NCBI GenBank assembly: GCA_938091935.1
Contig: CALKNV010000026.1
Location: 62,001 to 126,000, forward strand
DNA from: an uncultured Pseudomonadales bacterium
GTDB taxonomy: Bacteria > Pseudomonadota > Gammaproteobacteria > Pseudomonadales > Pseudohongiellaceae
Direction of reading: 5' to 3'
DNA: 64,000 bases
In this document: positions 56,779 through 64,000 of the stretch, one piece after another
Layout: each line of letters begins with the position of its first letter
Numbering within the stretch: position 1 is the stretch's first letter
The notes under the pieces: model-generated
Database searches by the model: none
What the model was told of the DNA's origin: nothing
Seen by the model: only the letters and a program-made list of their open reading frames with translations
Made by a program: the position numbers and the translations under genes

Positions 56779-57096
56779 TATTAAGCTGTGGCTCCCTGGC
56801 TATTTAAATCGAGCTTCTTATTTTCATTCTTTTTCATGCCTGTTTAACTGCTTGTTTTTAGACCAATTCAAGCAGGAATATTGGCCAGCGCAAATAATAC
56901 ATCGGACTGGCTCTGGCCGAAGATAGCTGATGTTCACCTAGTGCGGCAACAAGGGAATAAACGGTATTGCTGAATCCTGACCAATAGCCACTATTAGAGA
57001 ACTCGAACAGAACCTGGATTCGGCCGCGGGCGGTAGCATTGGCCAGGTATTGCTGATATGTTCTGTCCACTCCCAATAACAATATCGGAGCGCAAC
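56779..57096. other. Divergent intergenic region between cytochrome c and cupin genes
   Basis: 318 bases between divergent genes. It should carry promoters for both the cytochrome-PQQ operon and the cupin. The first half is AT-rich. No regulatory motif was recognised. Confidence 0.45.
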
Positions 57097-57564
57097 ATGA
57101 GTTCTAATCCGAAAAATATCAAAGAAATAGTGACTTCAGTCTGTGCCGCCGCCGTCCTCGGGCTGGGCGTGCTGGCATTTCAGACCGACATCATCTCTGC
57201 ACAATCCAGCAATTTTCAGGGCGGTGCCCCGCAAGTCACACAAGGACCGGACGATGCAAGCTATATCCGCATCCTGTTCCCGGCTGGCGTGCGCTCATCC
57301 TGGCATAGTCATACTTGGGGTCAGCTGTTGATGATTGAAGAAGGTATCGGGCTCCACCAGATTCGCGGCCGCGCCATTGAGGAATTTCAGCCTGGCGAAC
57401 CATTTTGGACGCCGTCCGGTGTTGAACACTGGCATGGCGCTCACCCTGATGTTGATGCCTTGCAGCTAACAATCTACGAAGGCACAGTGAACTGGTTAGA
57501 GCCTACAACCGATGAACAATATGCCGGCGTGAGATATCGTCCCATGTCACGCTCATCTAACTAG
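57097..57564 (+). CDS. Exported cupin-domain protein
   Basis: 155 aa with an N-terminal signal-like helix (about 10-32). The cupin core shows SSWHSHTWGQLLMIEEG (two His and a Glu-type position) and PSGVEHWHGAHPD (third His), the metal-binding pattern of small cupins. ATG 57097 has GGAG 8 bases upstream. It faces away from the PQQ-cytochrome operon and may act on the same chemistry. Confidence 0.8.
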   Translation: MSSNPKNIKEIVTSVCAAAVLGLGVLAFQTDIISAQSSNFQGGAPQVTQGPDDASYIRILFPAGVRSSWHSHTWGQLLMIEEGIGLHQIRGRAIEEFQPGEPFWTPSGVEHWHGAHPDVDALQLTIYEGTVNWLEPTTDEQYAGVRYRPMSRSSN

Positions 57565-57581
57565 AGTTTCCGACTCTGACC

Positions 57582-57614
57582 AAAAAAGCGAAGCCAAGTG
57601 CTTCGCTTTTTTTT
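57582..57614 (+). terminator. Intrinsic terminator after the cupin gene
   Basis: Stem GCGAAGC (57588-57594), loop CAAGT, GCTTCGC (57600-57606), then eight T. Six A upstream make it usable in both directions; the PhoD-like gene ends on the other side. Confidence 0.85.
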
Positions 57615-57641
57615 GCCAGAAAAACCGCCGCAGACAAATCG

Positions 57642-59306
57642 CTAGTCTGGTCGCATTAACTCGACGGTGTAATAAGGTTCCAGCGTATCGATGGCAGCCA
57701 GGGGCTGACTGTTTACATCCCATTTGAAGAGCTGCGCAGTGATGCGATCACGCTCGAAATCCACCAGGGTGAATCCGTGCTCTTCCAGAGGTGCCACTTG
57801 TTCCTCGAAGCTCAGATACGTTGAAGGCTGCGCCCCTACACCCCTGACTACTGAAGGAAATCCGCGGATCGACGTCCCTATTGGCCCACTCAGTACATTG
57901 GTAATGGGATTATTGCTAAAATCCAGCGCGCCCGCACCATGCATGGTTCCCACTCCAGTCGCATGCAAATCCCCGCTCATGATTAATGGATTGCGGTGTG
58001 TCATATTGGCCAACCCCGCCATAATACGATCATGTTGATCAAGCCAGCCTTGCTGCCATTCCGGTTTAGGAATCGAAGTTGTCAGCTCGCCGGATTCAGG
58101 ATGCAGTACATCGGGGTACCACTCGCCCCATTTCCCAGCAGTCCAGCCGGGCGGGTTAGAAGGCACATGCACCAGGTGACGCGATTCAAGTGAAGCGGTT
58201 CGCTGCAGCAGCCATCCCTCGACATTACTGTCCAGAAAAGCAGCATTAGACTGGCCTACTCGCAGCGTCCGCCTCACATCGTAGAGCAAAACCTCCAGCA
58301 AGTCCCCGTAACGCAGCGTGCCATAACTTTCGGATAACTCGCCGCGCATACTGCTATGGGAGTACGGCAATCCCGGTGACCGAAAAGGATCGTTTAGAAA
58401 TTCCGGGTAATAAAGTTGCTGAGTGGTTCTGGCCAGCTGTAGCTGAAACCATTCAACTGGATAAGTGAGAGGCGAATCGTTTTCCCAGTGGTCATGGTCA
58501 TCCTGGAGGAAATACATCGGCGTTGAACGAAAATCAGTTCCGTACAGGGGGGTAATCTGCGGGCCGGCAGCAAGTTTTAAAGCCTGCTCGTTATCACCAC
58601 CCTTGACCCGAGCAGCAAAATCAAAATTGGACTCTCGACCGGCCGCGCTTAGCTCTCCAGCCTGCTCCCCCTGCCAGGTATGCAAATCCCAATAGATATG
58701 ATCGCCATTAGCGATAGCTGCCTGGGGCGCGAATGATAGGGCGCGGCGCAGCAGGCGGCGCCGAATCGCCATGGGAAGATTGCCGCGGCGGTCGCCTATG
58801 CCGAAGTAGTCGCCGCTTGGTCCGCCAGCGCAGGTGTAAAACAGCACGCGGACCGATTCCGGCGTGTGGCTTGCCGCAGGAAACGTTGAGATTGGCCAGG
58901 GTTCGCACAGTGCCGCGCCACCGGCATCCTGCAAACGCAGTTCATAAGCTGTGTCCGGGCGCAAATCCTCGGCATAAAATTGCCAAAACTCTCCCGCCGT
59001 ATCATTTTGATAACCTACAATAGTCTGACTGCTTCCGCCGCCGTTCAAGCGCAACCGGGGTTTTTGCGAAAGCGGTGCGCTGAAGGAAGTCTTTATCAGT
59101 AAGTGGGAGTCACTTACAGCAGGCAACAAATGCCTGACTTTACCGGCATCCCAATCATCCACTGGACCCGCATCCAGCTCCTGTTGCGCCAGCAAGGTTT
59201 GCCACGGCCAGGCTGCCAGCCATGCACCTCCCATTGCTCCGGCACTGCCACGCAGAAACCGGCGTCGATTCAGCATAGTCATCGCATTGGGTTTTTTATT
59301 CTTCAT
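57642..59306 (-). CDS. PhoD-like alkaline phosphatase, Tat-exported
   Basis: 554 aa. A Tat signal with RRRFLRG at about 14-20 is followed by a PhoD N-terminal beta domain and a metallophosphatase domain with IANGDHIYWD, LQDDHDHWEND and SGDLHATGVG, the metal-ligand blocks of PhoD-type phosphatases/phosphodiesterases. It releases phosphate from organic phosphoesters outside the cytoplasm, using Fe/Ca in the known family. It is not next to pst/pho genes. Confidence 0.88.
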   Translation of the reverse strand: MKNKKPNAMTMLNRRRFLRGSAGAMGGAWLAAWPWQTLLAQQELDAGPVDDWDAGKVRHLLPAVSDSHLLIKTSFSAPLSQKPRLRLNGGGSSQTIVGYQNDTAGEFWQFYAEDLRPDTAYELRLQDAGGAALCEPWPISTFPAASHTPESVRVLFYTCAGGPSGDYFGIGDRRGNLPMAIRRRLLRRALSFAPQAAIANGDHIYWDLHTWQGEQAGELSAAGRESNFDFAARVKGGDNEQALKLAAGPQITPLYGTDFRSTPMYFLQDDHDHWENDSPLTYPVEWFQLQLARTTQQLYYPEFLNDPFRSPGLPYSHSSMRGELSESYGTLRYGDLLEVLLYDVRRTLRVGQSNAAFLDSNVEGWLLQRTASLESRHLVHVPSNPPGWTAGKWGEWYPDVLHPESGELTTSIPKPEWQQGWLDQHDRIMAGLANMTHRNPLIMSGDLHATGVGTMHGAGALDFSNNPITNVLSGPIGTSIRGFPSVVRGVGAQPSTYLSFEEQVAPLEEHGFTLVDFERDRITAQLFKWDVNSQPLAAIDTLEPYYTVELMRPD

Positions 59307-59416
59307 ATTTTTTACTCAAGATCTGCCGCCCGCAAATACCCGATCATTTGCTCTAAACCCTACCACAACGATTTTTAAATTGCCCTGTAGAGCTTAATTC
59401 GGAGAGCCGCGGGCAT

Positions 59417-59445
59417 TTGCCCAGCAAAGCCTTACTCCCTATACT
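59417..59445 (+). promoter_or_regulatory. Sigma-70-type promoter of the beta-helix lipoprotein gene
   Basis: TTGCCC (59417-59422), a 17-base spacer, TATACT (59440-59445). It lies 55 bases before the ATG at 59501, which is preceded by AAGGGGG. Confidence 0.5.
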
Positions 59446-59500
59446 CCGTTCACAATTATAGAAAACCTCAGCCCTTGGCTAGTCTCTGAAGGGGGAATTC

Positions 59501-60712
59501 ATGGGACGTTCTTCATACCGCATACTCTCACTTGCTGCTACAGCGTTGCTGGTCAATGCCTGCAGCGAACCCGCACCACCACCTGAGCCCGAATTAAGTT
59601 TCGAAGAATCCCTGCAGCAACAGCTGATCCAGGCACAGCCCGGTGATGTGATTGAAATTCCCGCAGGCACCCATGAACTCACGCGTGGTCTCTCGCTTAC
59701 TGTCGATGGTGTGACAATTCGAGGCCAGGGCATTGACAGCTCAGTGCTGTCCTTTAAAAACCAGGCCCAGGGTGCCGAGGGCCTGCTGGTCAACGCCGAC
59801 CGCTTTGTTATTGAAGACCTTGCCATTGAGGACACGGTTGGCGACGCCATCAAGATAAATGAAAGTGAAAACGTGGTGATTCGAAATGTGCGCACTGAGT
59901 GGACTGGCGGTCCGCTGACCACTAACGGCGCCTACGGAATCTATCCGGTGCAGTCCAGGAATATCCTGATTGAAGGCGCTGTGGCAATAGGCGCGTCCGA
60001 TGCCGGCATCTATGTGGGTCAGTCTACCCAGATCATCGTGCGTAATTCACGGGCCGAGTACAATGTGGCGGGAATTGAAATTGAAAATTCCACCTTCGCC
60101 GACGTATACGGCAACGTGGCGACTAACAACACAGGTGGAATTCTGGTGTTCGATTTGCCCAATCTGCCAGTACAGGGTGGCCGCAATACCCGAGTATTTA
60201 ATAATCAGATCATCAACAATAACGTGGCCAACTTCGCGCCGGAAGGCAACATTGTCGGCGAAGTCCCTGCCGGCTCCGGACTCATGGTATTGGCCAATGA
60301 CAGTATCGAGGTGTTTGGCAACGAATTTACCGACAACCAAAGCGCCAACATCATGATTATTAGTTACTTCATGACTGAGCGGCCTTTCGAAGATCCAAAC
60401 TACGATCCATTCCCCGAGACCATTTACATTCACGACAACGTTTTTAATGGCGGCGGCAGTCAGCCTGACTCAGAGCCACTGCAGGCGTTGCAAGCGGCAA
60501 CCGGACAGGACGTGCCTGATATCGTTTGGGACGGCATCACATTGCCAGGTAAATCCGCCGACGATATTCTTTGCTTTGTAGACAACGGCGACATCAGTTT
60601 TGTGAACCTTGACGCCGCTAATGGGTTTGCAGCCCCTTCATTCGACGCCAGCGCTCATGACTGCAGCCTACCAAACCTGTCGGTAATATCTTTGAGTTCA
60701 AACGCGGATTAA
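59501..60712 (+). CDS. Right-handed parallel beta-helix lipoprotein
   Basis: 403 aa. A lipobox LVNAC gives a lipoprotein signal, and the rest is a run of short beta-helix coils (IRGQGIDSSVL, IEDLAIEDTVGDAIKI, VRNSRAEYNVAGIEI) of the TIGR03805 type. The following gene is a diheme cytochrome of the TIGR03806 type; the two make a known two-gene cassette. Carbohydrate binding or lysis is typical of beta-helices, but the substrate here is unknown. Confidence 0.8.
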   Translation: MGRSSYRILSLAATALLVNACSEPAPPPEPELSFEESLQQQLIQAQPGDVIEIPAGTHELTRGLSLTVDGVTIRGQGIDSSVLSFKNQAQGAEGLLVNADRFVIEDLAIEDTVGDAIKINESENVVIRNVRTEWTGGPLTTNGAYGIYPVQSRNILIEGAVAIGASDAGIYVGQSTQIIVRNSRAEYNVAGIEIENSTFADVYGNVATNNTGGILVFDLPNLPVQGGRNTRVFNNQIINNNVANFAPEGNIVGEVPAGSGLMVLANDSIEVFGNEFTDNQSANIMIISYFMTERPFEDPNYDPFPETIYIHDNVFNGGGSQPDSEPLQALQAATGQDVPDIVWDGITLPGKSADDILCFVDNGDISFVNLDAANGFAAPSFDASAHDCSLPNLSVISLSSNAD

Positions 60713-60716
60713 AATT

Positions 60717-61814
60717 ATGAATCTATGGCGCTTTATTGCAGTAGGCGCTTTACTGCTGTTTACACTGCTCTCCTGTAGTGATCCCACTCCGACATTCCAT
60801 GCCAGTGAAAACCCGGCGCGTCTGTCGGACTGGAATCTGTTCGAACTGACACCTGCAAGCCTGACACCTACTTCCCACAACATGGTGTTCAGGCCTGCCA
60901 ACCAATTGTTCACCGATTATGCGCAGAAGCTTCGCACCATTTGGATTCCTGATGGCTCCCGAGCCTCACTGATTGATGGCGAGTTGTCCTATCCAGTGGG
61001 AACAGTGGTAAGTAAAACTTTCTACTATCCCGCTGATGCTTCGGGAAATTTATTGCGCACCGAGGAAGTAATTGCCAAATCAATAAATCTTGGCAACAAC
61101 AGATTAATCGAAACACGATTGCTGGTAAGACGAGAGACTGGGTGGGATGCCTTTCCCTATGTATGGAATGACGAGGGCACCGAGGCATTCCTGCGAGTTG
61201 CCGGCACCAGCAAGCCGATGCAATTAATGAGTGACACCGGAAACATTGATTTCGTTTACTTCGTGCCAAATGAAAATCAGTGCGCGGGCTGCCACGTCAC
61301 TGAGCATCCAGACGGCGACATGCATCCACTCGGTGCCGTGGCGACCCAGCTCGCGGCCTCATTCACCTATCCGGACGACGTCTCTGACTCTCAGTTAAGC
61401 GCCATGGTTGAACGCGGCTGGCTAGAGGCGCCTGCAGATTCGCCTGCCCCTCCTTCCTGGCTTGATCCCAGCGAAACACTGGAAGACCGGGCTCTGGCCT
61501 ACCTGAACATGAATTGTGGCCACTGCCACAACCCGGAGGGCGCTGCCGACACCTCAAACCTGATTCTGACCGGACAACACGAGCAGATAGTCAACATGGG
61601 TGTATGCAAACCCCCCGTGGCTGCCGGTGGTGGTGCAGGCGACCGACTCTACAGCATTGTCCCAGGTGAACCGGAACAGTCCATCCTCCTATACCGCATG
61701 CAGTCGAACAAACCTGATGAAATGATGCCTGAACTGGGACGCGCCCTGATTCACGCTGAAGGCATTGAACTGGTTAGCAACTGGATTGCAACATTGTCCG
61801 GGGACTGCAGTTAG
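60717..61814 (+). CDS. Diheme cytochrome c lipoprotein (HNE_0200/SO_2930-like family)
   Basis: 365 aa lipoprotein with the lipobox LLSC (about 17-20). The N-terminal half is a beta domain of unknown role. Two heme motifs, CAGCHVTEH (around 187) and CGHCHNPEG (around 266), lie in the C-terminal half. It starts 4 bases after the beta-helix gene. The pair may be an extracellular enzyme with attached electron transfer; this is inferred from the repeated gene pairing, not proved. Confidence 0.8.
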   Translation: MNLWRFIAVGALLLFTLLSCSDPTPTFHASENPARLSDWNLFELTPASLTPTSHNMVFRPANQLFTDYAQKLRTIWIPDGSRASLIDGELSYPVGTVVSKTFYYPADASGNLLRTEEVIAKSINLGNNRLIETRLLVRRETGWDAFPYVWNDEGTEAFLRVAGTSKPMQLMSDTGNIDFVYFVPNENQCAGCHVTEHPDGDMHPLGAVATQLAASFTYPDDVSDSQLSAMVERGWLEAPADSPAPPSWLDPSETLEDRALAYLNMNCGHCHNPEGAADTSNLILTGQHEQIVNMGVCKPPVAAGGGAGDRLYSIVPGEPEQSILLYRMQSNKPDEMMPELGRALIHAEGIELVSNWIATLSGDCS

Positions 61815-62020
61815 ACTTCGGGACTATCTGCCCGCTGCAGCTGCGAGTTTTGCTGTTGGACCAACAGCTGCGTTACTTCATACAGGTCAACCTGTTCATT
61901 ATGGCGGCTCAAGTAGTCGCACAGGCGATATAGCTTGAGATCAAGTGCTCTCACCTCGCTGCAAAACAGCAGATCTATCCCCTGCTTTACGACACCCGGT
62001 GCATCGTATTCGCGCAGCAT
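61811..62020 (-). CDS. Small hypothetical protein, 69 aa
   Basis: A soluble, helical, mildly acidic protein with one Cys pair (C21, C34). It converges with the diheme gene, overlapping by 4 bases. No ribosome site is seen before the ATG. Unrecognised. Confidence 0.4.
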   Translation of the reverse strand: MLREYDAPGVVKQGIDLLFCSEVRALDLKLYRLCDYLSRHNEQVDLYEVTQLLVQQQNSQLQRADSPEV

Positions 62021-62026
62021 AGGTTA

Positions 62027-62341
62027 TTAAACTGCATTCAGCATGCCCTGCGCCACAGTCCAGCACCTAGCACCCTGCACCAACCGCGTCCAATTGTTGT
62101 ATTGAAGACTGCTCTGGCTGGTAAACATAGTTCTCGTAACTGCTGGCTTGTTCAGCCCAACCAGAGACCGACCGGGAAACGGGTTTTCCCAACCGGCCCG
62201 GCCAAATTTTACTGCTGGCGTTGACAGGCAAATGATATTCTTATCTTGAAAAATAAGGTTTATTGGAATTTTCATAGGCATCTGATCATTGCCCAGATTG
62301 ATCCGGTAGCCCCAGTCGTCAGCCGGGAAATTTTTGATCAC
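62027..62341 (-). CDS. Weakly supported hypothetical frame, 104 aa
   Basis: Starts GTG, no signal or recognised domain. It is directly upstream of the 69-aa gene on the same strand. Coding potential is uncertain, and a non-coding interval is equally possible. Confidence 0.25.
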   Translation of the reverse strand: MIKNFPADDWGYRINLGNDQMPMKIPINLIFQDKNIICLSTPAVKFGRAGWENPFPGRSLVGLNKPAVTRTMFTSQSSLQYNNWTRLVQGARCWTVAQGMLNAV

Positions 62342-62545
62342 CTGATTAAGATTGACCTACACCGGCACTGTAAATAGGTTTTACATTGTGCAGCTCCGAC
62401 CGCGAATCCGGATGCAACATGGCCTCGACCGCATCAACCGTCGCAACATGCGTGCGTCAGGTGTGAGGCAAGGACAATAAGTCTCGTGGTTTTTCCCCTG
62501 TTTTCCGTTAAAGTTAAGCACCTTGAATAATAAACAGTAATTCTT

Positions 62546-63568
62546 ATGCCTAAAATTGGCATCCTGTTTCTGTTAGTCGCATTGCTGCAATCCTGCGGTG
62601 ACCAGCTTGGCCAGCGCCGTACCTATGTGTTGACTACTGGCACCACCGGAGGCACTTTCTACCCAGTCGGTGTTGCCCTTTCTACCCTGGTCACGGCACA
62701 ACCCCGGGCAGAATTTTCCCTAACCGCGATCAGCTCCGCTGGCTCCATGGAAAATATCAAACTCCTGCGGGACAACCAGGCCCAGTTTGGCCTGGTGCTT
62801 GCGATCTTTGCCGCCTGGGCATACGACGGCGAAGGACCTATTCGTAGCCCCCAATCCAATCTCCGCAGCATTAGTGCAATGTGGCCGAATGTAGAGCACT
62901 TTGTACTACATTCAGATCTGGTGACAACTGGCACGGTACAAGATCTGAATCAGCTTGATGGCGAACGCTACGTCCTGGGTGCGCGCAATTCCGGTGCTGA
63001 ACACACGGGCATCTACATTCTCGAGGCACTGGGCATCGACTACCTGAATAAATTCAGTCTGGGGTACATGGCATATGGCGCTTCTGCCAGCGCCATGCAG
63101 GATGGCAACATCGTTGGCATGAACGTGCCAGCGGGGCCCCCGGTCACAGCAATCACCCAGGCATTTGCCCAGATGGGCAACGAAATGACGGTACTGGACT
63201 TCAGTGAACAAGAAATCGCTGCCATCAATCAACGCTACCCCTTGTGGCAATCATTCGAATTGCCTCCCGGGACCTATCCCTATCAAGAGCGATCGATTAA
63301 TACGGCAGCAAGCCCCAATGTTTTAATTGTAAGAGAGGACGTTTCAGATCAAATAGTGTACGACCTGACCCGAATGCTTTGGGAAAACCTTGCAACATTG
63401 CAGCAGATACACAGCGCCACTCGCTCCATGGTGTTAGAAGAAGCGCTGCAGGGCATACCAGTCCCGCTACACCCAGGCGCGCTGCGCTACTACCGTGAAC
63501 AGAATGTAGCCGTGCCCGATGCATTGCTGCCACCGACAGAGTTAACTGAACCAGTGTTATCTCACTAG
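62546..63568 (+). CDS. TAXI-type TRAP substrate-binding lipoprotein without adjacent permease
   Basis: 340 aa. The lipobox is LLQSC. The TAXI motif TTGTTGGTFYPVGVALS is near the start, and ISSAGSMENIKLLRDNQAQFG is the second ligand block. It is a second TAXI receptor, unlike the one at 50414, which is not a lipoprotein. No TRAP permease is next to it; the partner may be distant or shared. It converges with the dipeptidase gene, overlapping by 12 bases. Confidence 0.85.
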   Translation: MPKIGILFLLVALLQSCGDQLGQRRTYVLTTGTTGGTFYPVGVALSTLVTAQPRAEFSLTAISSAGSMENIKLLRDNQAQFGLVLAIFAAWAYDGEGPIRSPQSNLRSISAMWPNVEHFVLHSDLVTTGTVQDLNQLDGERYVLGARNSGAEHTGIYILEALGIDYLNKFSLGYMAYGASASAMQDGNIVGMNVPAGPPVTAITQAFAQMGNEMTVLDFSEQEIAAINQRYPLWQSFELPPGTYPYQERSINTAASPNVLIVREDVSDQIVYDLTRMLWENLATLQQIHSATRSMVLEEALQGIPVPLHPGALRYYREQNVAVPDALLPPTELTEPVLSH

Positions 63569-64000
63569 AAAATTGAAATAAGTATCAGGATAGGGCTCAT
63601 TCTCAAGGGTGAAGTGCCACCATTCCTCTCTGAGCGGCATAAATCCATGTTTGGTCATAAGCGCGCGCAGCAGCGCCCGATTGGCTCGCTGCTGCACAGA
63701 TACCGCATCGCTCTCCCCCCAGGAAGTCAGGTCAAAGTAATCCCAGGGTGTTCCCATATCCAATTCCCGGCCTGAGGCCAGGTCGAACAAAGTGAGATCG
63801 AGAGTCGAGCCGCGAGAATGACCGGAACGTGCCGCGATGTAGCCATCTCGAAACAAATTTGCCTTGTCCACATTGGGATAGTAACGCGTCTTCATTCTGA
63901 TGTCTGACAGGTCTTCGGCCCAGGCAACGAAATGATCGACCGCCTGCTGGGGGCGATAGGCATCGAATACCTTGATACCAAGACCAAAAACCCTGGCGTC
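63557..64000 (-). CDS. D-alanyl-D-alanine dipeptidase (VanX/DdpX-like), 5' end outside window
   Basis: 148 codons reading in from the right edge. GIKVFDAYRPQQAVDHF, SGHSRGSTLDLTL (zinc ligands His and Asp) and EWWHF (catalytic Glu and zinc His) are the VanX-family motifs in order. The reaction is hydrolysis of D-Ala-D-Ala. The N-terminus, including any signal peptide, lies beyond the window. Confidence 0.85.
   Translation of the reverse strand, partial: DARVFGLGIKVFDAYRPQQAVDHFVAWAEDLSDIRMKTRYYPNVDKANLFRDGYIAARSGHSRGSTLDLTLFDLASGRELDMGTPWDYFDLTSWGESDAVSVQQRANRALLRALMTKHGFMPLREEWWHFTLENEPYPDTYFNFLVR

Noticed and set aside
56858-57082. 74-codon minus-strand frame between cytochrome and cupin genes
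   Set aside because: No ribosome site, no domain, probably part of the divergent promoter region.

Overview
The window looks like a chromosomal segment of a free-living, probably marine, gammaproteobacterium. The evidence is the yajC-secD-secF block next to tgt, prfC, an MltD-type lytic transglycosylase, rimI behind a HolD-like gene, and a PA3496-like small protein. TAXI/TRAP uptake, PQQ and cytochrome c genes fit an oligotrophic aerobic heterotroph. No rRNA, tRNA, CRISPR array, intact insertion sequence or prophage was seen. The species cannot be named from the sequence.

Layout. 1-9.1 kb: a four-gene minus-strand envelope operon: DUF4175-type giant membrane protein, VWA/BatA-like membrane protein, cysteine-less caspase-fold protein, and TPR-zinc peptidase. 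9.4-15.2 kb: Nudix, SDR, GST, a DUF3524 glycosyltransferase of the queuosine-mannosyltransferase family, and MltD. 15.3-21.6 kb: secF, secD, yajC, tgt and prfC. 21.9-27.9 kb: acyl-CoA dehydrogenase, hypotheticals, and a GAF-containing GspE/PilB-like ATPase. An AT-rich intergenic stretch at 23.84-24.38 kb carries DnaA-box-like sites and a good promoter. 28-35.4 kb: lysozyme-like secreted protein, hisC, stand-alone topoisomerase zinc ribbons, rimI, HolD-like protein, quinone oxidoreductase and acyl-CoA synthetase. 35.9-40.1 kb: an Anbu proteasome-like peptidase facing a cp-ATP-grasp / alpha-E / zinc-metallopeptidase operon. 40.2-46.2 kb: SLC13 transporter coupled to a FAH-family enzyme, a degenerate NUC1-type nuclease, aldo/keto reductase, exported double-VOC protein and rhodanese. 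46.5-48.4 kb: three small membrane genes. 48.4-57.6 kb: a TAXI-TRAP uptake system beside exported redox enzymes (diheme cytochrome c, PQQ dehydrogenase, cytochrome-copper monooxygenase-like protein) and a cupin. 57.6-64 kb: PhoD-like phosphatase, a beta-helix lipoprotein/diheme cytochrome pair, an orphan TAXI receptor, and a truncated VanX-like dipeptidase.

The loci most worth a second look are the 1-9.1 kb operon with its cysteine-free caspase fold, the Anbu/ATP-grasp locus with no transglutaminase gene beside it, the DnaA-box/AT-rich region near 24.1 kb, the exported oxidation plus TRAP island, the nuclease lacking catalytic His and Asn, and the divergent HolD candidate.
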